A DNA stretch of 10,100 nucleotides from Klebsiella pneumoniae (GTDB lineage Bacteria > Pseudomonadota > Gammaproteobacteria > Pseudomonadales > Azotimanducaceae), in contig CAMDVY010000069.1 of the NCBI GenBank assembly GCA_945878745.1, forward strand, positions 1-10,100, written 5' to 3'. The notes beneath the pieces were generated by a model. The model worked only from the letters and a program-made list of their open reading frames with translations, was not told the DNA's origin and searched no databases. Made by a program: the position numbers and the translations under genes. This document shows positions 6,416 to 10,100 of this stretch, in pieces; the stretch's first letter is position 1; the number at the start of each line of letters is the position of its first letter.

Positions 6416-6598
6416 TCCAACGTACCGAAAGAAGGCATCCACGCCCAACCCGAACAACTACCCGCCCTACTGAGACCTGACGATCACATCCGCATCGACG
6501 ACGCCTTTGCGCTGATGGCGCATCTGCTGGCCAAACCGGCCGGCAACTACCAGGTCGGCAATCCTCAGAACGCCACGCGCAAGATCAGCGGCGTGTAG
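6416..6598 (+). pseudogene. Unidentified gene fragment (C-terminal end only)
   Basis: A plus-strand frame without a usable start codon ends at the TAG at 6596-6598. It encodes GIHAQPEQLPALLRPDDHIR, then IDDAFALMAHLLAKPAGNYQ and VGNPQNATRKISGV. The composition and codon use look like real proteobacterial coding DNA, but I do not recognise the family. The frame is lost into the parD promoter region on the left. The fragment is most simply read as the tail of a gene whose front was removed when the parDE/IS material arrived. The only internal ATG would leave about 30 residues. Confidence 0.4.
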
Positions 6599-6645
6599 CG
6601 CACACCTCTTCAGGGTGATGGCCGCTGCGCCCGTGGCTCCAACGC

Positions 6646-8106
6646 ATGCATCTTCCGGCGATGCACGCTTCAGCCACTGCCCAGCCCCGCGCGCCTAGCG
6701 CGCACTATCAACGGCACCAGCCGGAAAACACCTCACTCTACCCGATCATTGAGCAAAATCTGCCGGTCCTGCGCGATGCACTACAGCAACAGGAAGCCTC
6801 GCTGCCGAGGTTCGTACTCACCGAATTCGAAGACTATCTGCGCTGCGGCCGGCTCGAACACGGGTTCGTGCGTGTGAAGTGCGACGGTTGCCGCCACGAA
6901 CACCTGGTGGCGTTCTCCTGCAAACGTCTTCTTGCAAAAGTCAGGGGTTTTGCCCTTCCTGTGGCGCGCGTCGAATGATCGAAAAGTCGGCTCACCTCGT
7001 TGATCACGTCTTCCCGGAAGTACCGATTCGCCAATGGGTGCTGAGCTTTCCCTGGCCTTTGCGCCTGCTCTTCGCGAGTAACCCCGATGCGCTGCGGTGC
7101 GCTGAATCTCAACGTTCCTCTGCACATGCTGATACTCGACGGGGTGTATACCCAGGGGCCGGACGGACCGCGATTCCATCGCGTCACCGCACCCAATACG
7201 AAAACCCTGGAGCGCCTGCTTAACCGTCTCATCCAGCGCATCGTCCGCAGGCTCTCTCGCGACAGCCATCTCATCGAAGACACCGAACAGCCGCTGACGC
7301 AACTTGCGCTCAACCTGGAACCCACTGACGCCGTGGATCACCTGAACGCCGCGTCCACCCGCTATCGTATCGCCGTCGGACAGGGTGCTGGTGGCAGAAC
7401 CCTCACCCTCAAGAACCCCGCCCTCAACCGGACCAATGCAACACCCAAACCCTTCACTGCCAATCAGGACAGCTTCTCACTGAATTGCGCCGTGTCTTGC
7501 CAGTCACACCAACGCGACCGGCTCGAGCGGCTGTGCCGTTACGTGACTCGGCCGGCGCTGTGTCTCGACCGGCTATCAGTGAATTCAACCGGCCAGGTCG
7601 TCTACCAGCTCAAGAACCCGTTCCGCGACGGCACCACGCACGTCCTCTTCAGTCCAGCAGACTTCATCGCTCGCCTTGCCGCGCTCGTGCCGCGACCCCG
7701 CGCCAATCTGACTCGCTATCACGGTGTGTTCGCACCCTCATCACCACTCAGGCAACACATCGTGCCAGCCGCATACAAAACCCGCAGGCCCAAAAAAAAA
7801 CAAAAGACCACAACAACGCAAGATCATCAGCAAACCGACAAAAGCACCCGGAACCATCACCCTGCCGTAAGCTCAGAACCTCCCACCGCGCCCCTCTCGT
7901 GGGCACAAAGGCTCAAACGCGTCTTCAACATCGACATCACGCTGTGCCCGCTTTGCGGTGGCCAACTTCGCGTCATCGAAGACGTCACCGACCCCAACCT
8001 CATTCGCAAGATCCTCAGTCACGTCCAGCAGCGAGCCCCGCCCCGCAAGCCACCCGCACGCGCAAAACCACACCAGACAACCCCCGATCTCTTCGTCGAG
8101 CCCTGA
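6646..8106 (+). pseudogene. IS91-family (HUH) transposase, frameshifted and deleted
   Basis: The reading frame begins near 6646 or 6661. It shows SLYPIIEQNLPVLRDAL, LPRFVLTEFEDYLRCG, a zinc site CDGC (6880-6891), and VAFSCKR. Here a 14-bp tandem duplication (6916-6929 and 6930-6943) shifts the frame; the next frame gives GFCPSCGARRM (second zinc pair at 6951-6962), then VPIRQWVLSFPWPLRLLFAS. At about 7089-7104 a second break returns to the first frame with roughly 40 expected residues missing. The rest is continuous: GALNLNVPLHMLILDGVY, ERLCRYVTRPAL, NPFRDGTTHVLFSPADFIARL, LVPRPRANLTRYHGVFAP and the C-terminal CPLCGG knuckle. Family members normally read HxH where this has PLH, so the metal-binding HUH motif is broken as well. 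IS91-type elements move by rolling-circle replication. This copy cannot make an active enzyme. Confidence 0.93.
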
Positions 8107-8406
8107 CAAGTCCTCGACAACTCACAACCCTGCACGACTGAATTCCGCTCTTCCCTTCTCGCTCAATGCAGCGTACGGCTTCCGCTTCCTTCCACGTGAG
8201 AAATTCCATCCCCTTGGATTCTTCGCCTACACATCGCAGATCGCCGACCAAACCATCGCCTCAGGCAGTACTTCGGGATCAGCGAGAAAACACCCGTTGT
8301 CCTTCCTATCTTCAACGTTGACTCGATAGCAGAATGTAGAGGTCCTTACGCCCCTTCGACGTTCCGTTACTACGAGATCCGACCCTTTGGCGCTTTCGGC
8401 TCCATA
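8107..8406. other. 300-bp stretch without a convincing gene
   Basis: This lies between the transposase stop and the stop of the ATPase gene and probably includes the right end of the insertion sequence. I see no ribosome-binding site with a coding frame, no strong hairpin with a T run and no repeat of the sequence beyond 5771. A GTTC, the target type used by IS91, occurs near 8363 but is too short to mark an end. Confidence 0.5.
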
Positions 8407-9621
8407 TCACGGTTGAATCCAGTACTCGACCGGGCGTACGAGGAACTCCTCAATAGCGATGCCGTCTCCGCCCACCAGCAAGACTCGATCCGTGCCAAAC
8501 GTTGCGGCGAAAGCATCCGTGCCTGACTGGTTCGCCCCTTTGACGCCGCTCTTGACTTCGATCGCGACGACCCGCTGTCCGGTTCGAACGACAAAATCAA
8601 CCTCGTCACCACGCTCCCGCCAGTAAAACAGTTCACATAGACCACAGGCCGCTGCATTCGCGAGATGCGCGCCAACCGTCGACTCAACCAGTCGCCCCCA
8701 GAACGCGCGATTCGCGCGGGCATCTGCCAGCGACAATCCGGAAAGCGCGCTCATCAGCGCAGTGTTCATGACCTGTAGCTTCGGGCTTGAGCCACGACTT
8801 CGCGCAGTATCGCCGACGAACTTTTGTAACCCCCGAACCAAACCCGAGCCTGAAAGCAGATCGAGGTAGTGCGCGAGCGTGGTGGTGTTTCCCGCGTCGT
8901 GGAGCTGCCCAAGCATTTTAGTAAACGAAAGAATCTGGCCCGAATAGCTGCATGCAAGTTCAAACAATCTTCTGAGCAACGCGGGTTTGTCGATCCGGCT
9001 CAGCAGCAGAACATCACGGGACAACGACGTTTCGATAAGACTGTCGATAACGTATCGACGCCATCGGTCAGGCTGCTCGATCAGCGGCGCAGCACCCGGA
9101 TACCCGCCGAACCAGATGTACTGATCCATATCGAATCCGAAAGCATCCCGCATTTCCACGAAAGACCAGTGTGGCGTGTGCAACAGTTCGAAACGTCCTG
9201 CGAGGCTCTCGGTCAGACCACGGGCCACCAGAAGCGGTGCAGAGCCGAGAATCACGATCCGTAGCGGCAAGCCAGACCACGAATCCTCATCCCATAGGCG
9301 TTTGACCGTTTCAGACCAGTTGCCGATTTTCTGGATTTCATCCAGTGCGAGTACCGCACCACTAACGCCCTGCGCTTTGGCAACCATACGTGCAACGTCC
9401 CATTGCTGCGCAATCCAGTCAGCGCCTCGCAGCGTTGGCTCGTCGGCACTGGCATAGCGGAATGCGGTACCCATGTCTTCGGCGATCTGCTGAACCAGCG
9501 TGGTTTTACCGACTTGCCGCGGACCGGCCACGACCTGGATCAGGTGGCGAGGCTCTTCAAGACGCTTTCGCAGCTCTACGCCCTGGACCCGCCGGTACGA
9601 TTTTGACGAATTACTCAACAT
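8407..9621 (-). CDS. AAA ATPase with DUF4143 domain
   Basis: This 404-residue protein belongs to the widespread AAA_14/DUF4143 ATPases of bacteria and archaea. The Walker A motif is GPRQVGKTT (33-41), Walker B is VLALDEIQK (90-98, Asp94-Glu95), a sensor-like VILGSAPLL lies at 123-131, and GRFELLHTPHWSFVEMRDAF (142-161) is the family signature. The C-terminal DUF4143 region has GDEVDFVV (338-345) and AIEVKSG (353-359), a PD-(D/E)XK nuclease-like pattern. Members act alone; the biochemical role is not established, and both regulatory and defence roles are speculative. It appears intact. It is transcribed toward the IS remains with no partner gene. The start at 9621 lies within a palindrome that may be its operator. 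Confidence 0.92.
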   Translation of the reverse strand: MLSNSSKSYRRVQGVELRKRLEEPRHLIQVVAGPRQVGKTTLVQQIAEDMGTAFRYASADEPTLRGADWIAQQWDVARMVAKAQGVSGAVLALDEIQKIGNWSETVKRLWDEDSWSGLPLRIVILGSAPLLVARGLTESLAGRFELLHTPHWSFVEMRDAFGFDMDQYIWFGGYPGAAPLIEQPDRWRRYVIDSLIETSLSRDVLLLSRIDKPALLRRLFELACSYSGQILSFTKMLGQLHDAGNTTTLAHYLDLLSGSGLVRGLQKFVGDTARSRGSSPKLQVMNTALMSALSGLSLADARANRAFWGRLVESTVGAHLANAAACGLCELFYWRERGDEVDFVVRTGQRVVAIEVKSGVKGANQSGTDAFAATFGTDRVLLVGGDGIAIEEFLVRPVEYWIQP

Positions 9622-9651
9622 ATTGAGTATTTTTACTCAGTGTATTGAATA
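9612..9651 (-). promoter_or_regulatory. Two tandem 18-bp palindromes at the ATPase start (operator candidate)
   Basis: TACTCAACATATTGAGTA (9612-9629) and TACTCAGTGTATTGAATA (9634-9651) are imperfect copies of one palindrome, spaced 22 bp apart, about two helical turns. The first has perfect 7-bp arms and contains the ATPase ATG (9619-9621); the second lies upstream. Sites so placed would let a dimeric regulator block transcription or translation start. No regulator gene is recognisable nearby, so autoregulation or a distant regulator is inferred. Confidence 0.6.
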
Positions 9652-9773
9652 AATCTAGCCTATCGCGTGTCGGCATATGAACGGACCAGGGAAATCGAGG
9701 TTTCCCGAGGTGTGCTCTCGTCAAACGGATACCAAACGACGTTAAGTGCAAAGTCCACCCTCGTGGCCGCGAC

Positions 9774-10061
9774 TTGCGGTGTACGAGAAACCTAGCCAGG
9801 AAGAAGCTCAACGTAGCCCCATCGACGGGCAGCATCCGTCACAAAACAGACATACATACCGATTCTTTAAGGAGTGAATTCGAGAACAACTTGAGGGCAT
9901 CTGGTTCCAAGGAAAAATCTCGCAATGGCGCTAAGAATTCCTCCAAAGGCGATACAAGGCACTCTGTGACAGATGACGGCAAAAATGGCATTACGACTGA
10001 CTACTTTCGAAACGGTGTAAGGGAGATGAAAATTCGCTTAGATAGACTCCTTCCGGATTAG
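9774..10061 (+). CDS. Weak hypothetical ORF in an AT-richer tail
   Basis: A 95-codon frame opens at a TTG and has no ATG until its last dozen codons. The product is strongly charged and Ser/Asn/Lys-rich (for example NNLRASGSKEKSRNGAKNSS, then GITTDYFRNGVREMKIRLDR) and matches no family I know. A good Shine-Dalgarno-like TAAGGAG sits at 9868-9874, but no start codon lies at the right distance in this frame. From about 9840 the base composition is clearly less GC-rich than the rest of the window, suggesting different origin. It may be a real short gene with an unusual start, a fragment, or chance. Confidence 0.2.
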   Translation: MRCTRNLARKKLNVAPSTGSIRHKTDIHTDSLRSEFENNLRASGSKEKSRNGAKNSSKGDTRHSVTDDGKNGITTDYFRNGVREMKIRLDRLLPD

Positions 10062-10066
10062 TCCAG

Positions 10067-10100
10067 ATGGTTAAAGACAGAGTGATCTTCGACCTTAGGC
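10067..10100 (+). CDS. Possible start of a gene leaving the right edge
   Basis: The ATG at 10067 opens MVKDRVIFDLR and stays open to the edge, five bases after the stop of the preceding weak frame. Only eleven codons are visible and no strong ribosome-binding site precedes it, so it is offered only as a candidate. Confidence 0.2.
   Translation, partial: MVKDRVIFDLR

Larger units (their letters stand above)
5583..8106 (+). mobile_element. Possible island: two direct IS91-type remnants flanking parDE
   Basis: Two related transposase remains in the same orientation (5583-5771 and 6646-8106) bracket parDE and an orphan gene fragment. The arrangement could come from two independent insertions, from rolling-circle carriage of neighbouring DNA past a missed terminus, or from duplication. 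I could not identify element ends or target-site marks, so the limits given are those of the recognisable transposase sequence, not of a proven element. Confidence 0.4.

Noticed and set aside
7792..7800. Run of nine A in the transposase, considered as a programmed slippage site
   Set aside because: The zero frame is continuous across it and matches the family on both sides, and the gene is already dead.
8015..8251. Minus-strand frame over the transposase 3' end
   Set aside because: It is antisense to the conserved zinc-knuckle end of the transposase and has no independent support.
8239..8406. Open minus-strand stretch following the ATPase stop in the same frame
   Set aside because: It has no start codon except near its end, and the ATPase ends naturally (PVEYWIQP), so a read-through extension is unlikely.

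Overview
The window looks like chromosomal DNA of a moderately GC-rich gammaproteobacterium, with an accessory island of insertion-sequence remains in its right half. The lineage is an inference. It rests on a thyA-folA pair of proteobacterial type, an S9 peptidase of the kind common in Xanthomonadales-like genomes, and a pair of GTAGGAGCG-type REP palindromes typical of Pseudomonas/Xanthomonas relatives. The species cannot be named from the sequence.

Left part (1-5400), ordinary chromosomal genes. A minus-strand S9-family peptidase runs off the left edge: its signal peptide and beta-propeller are present, its catalytic domain is outside. Divergent from it is a very short plus-strand reading frame that stops inside a REP element and looks like a truncated gene. 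The REP pair lies between this frame and the convergent thyA-folA operon (minus strand). Thymidylate synthase makes dTMP and dihydrofolate, and dihydrofolate reductase returns the dihydrofolate to tetrahydrofolate. Divergent from thyA is a haloalkane dehalogenase-like alpha/beta hydrolase. It converges on a minus-strand pair made of a VOC/glyoxalase-like protein followed by an APH-type phosphotransferase.

Middle (5580-8110), a mobile-element graveyard. A decayed 3' end of an IS91-type (HUH, zinc-ribbon) transposase at 5583-5771 is followed by a complete ParD/ParE toxin-antitoxin pair on the minus strand, then an unidentified carboxy-terminal gene fragment. A second, much longer copy of the same transposase (6646-8106) follows in the same orientation. 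This longer copy is also dead: it has a frameshift at a 14-bp tandem duplication, an internal deletion, and a His-to-Pro change in the HUH motif. The parDE module therefore sits between two direct copies of related IS remains.

Right part (8400-10100). An intact AAA/DUF4143 ATPase with a PD-(D/E)XK-like C-terminal motif reads leftward. Two 18-bp palindromes exactly 22 bp apart overlap its start codon and look like an operator. Beyond it the sequence becomes visibly richer in A and T and holds only weak gene candidates.

I see no RNA gene, CRISPR array or clearly new multi-gene system. The most interesting signals are the paired IS copies around parDE, the operator-like palindromes at the ATPase gene, and the short gene that ends inside a REP element.
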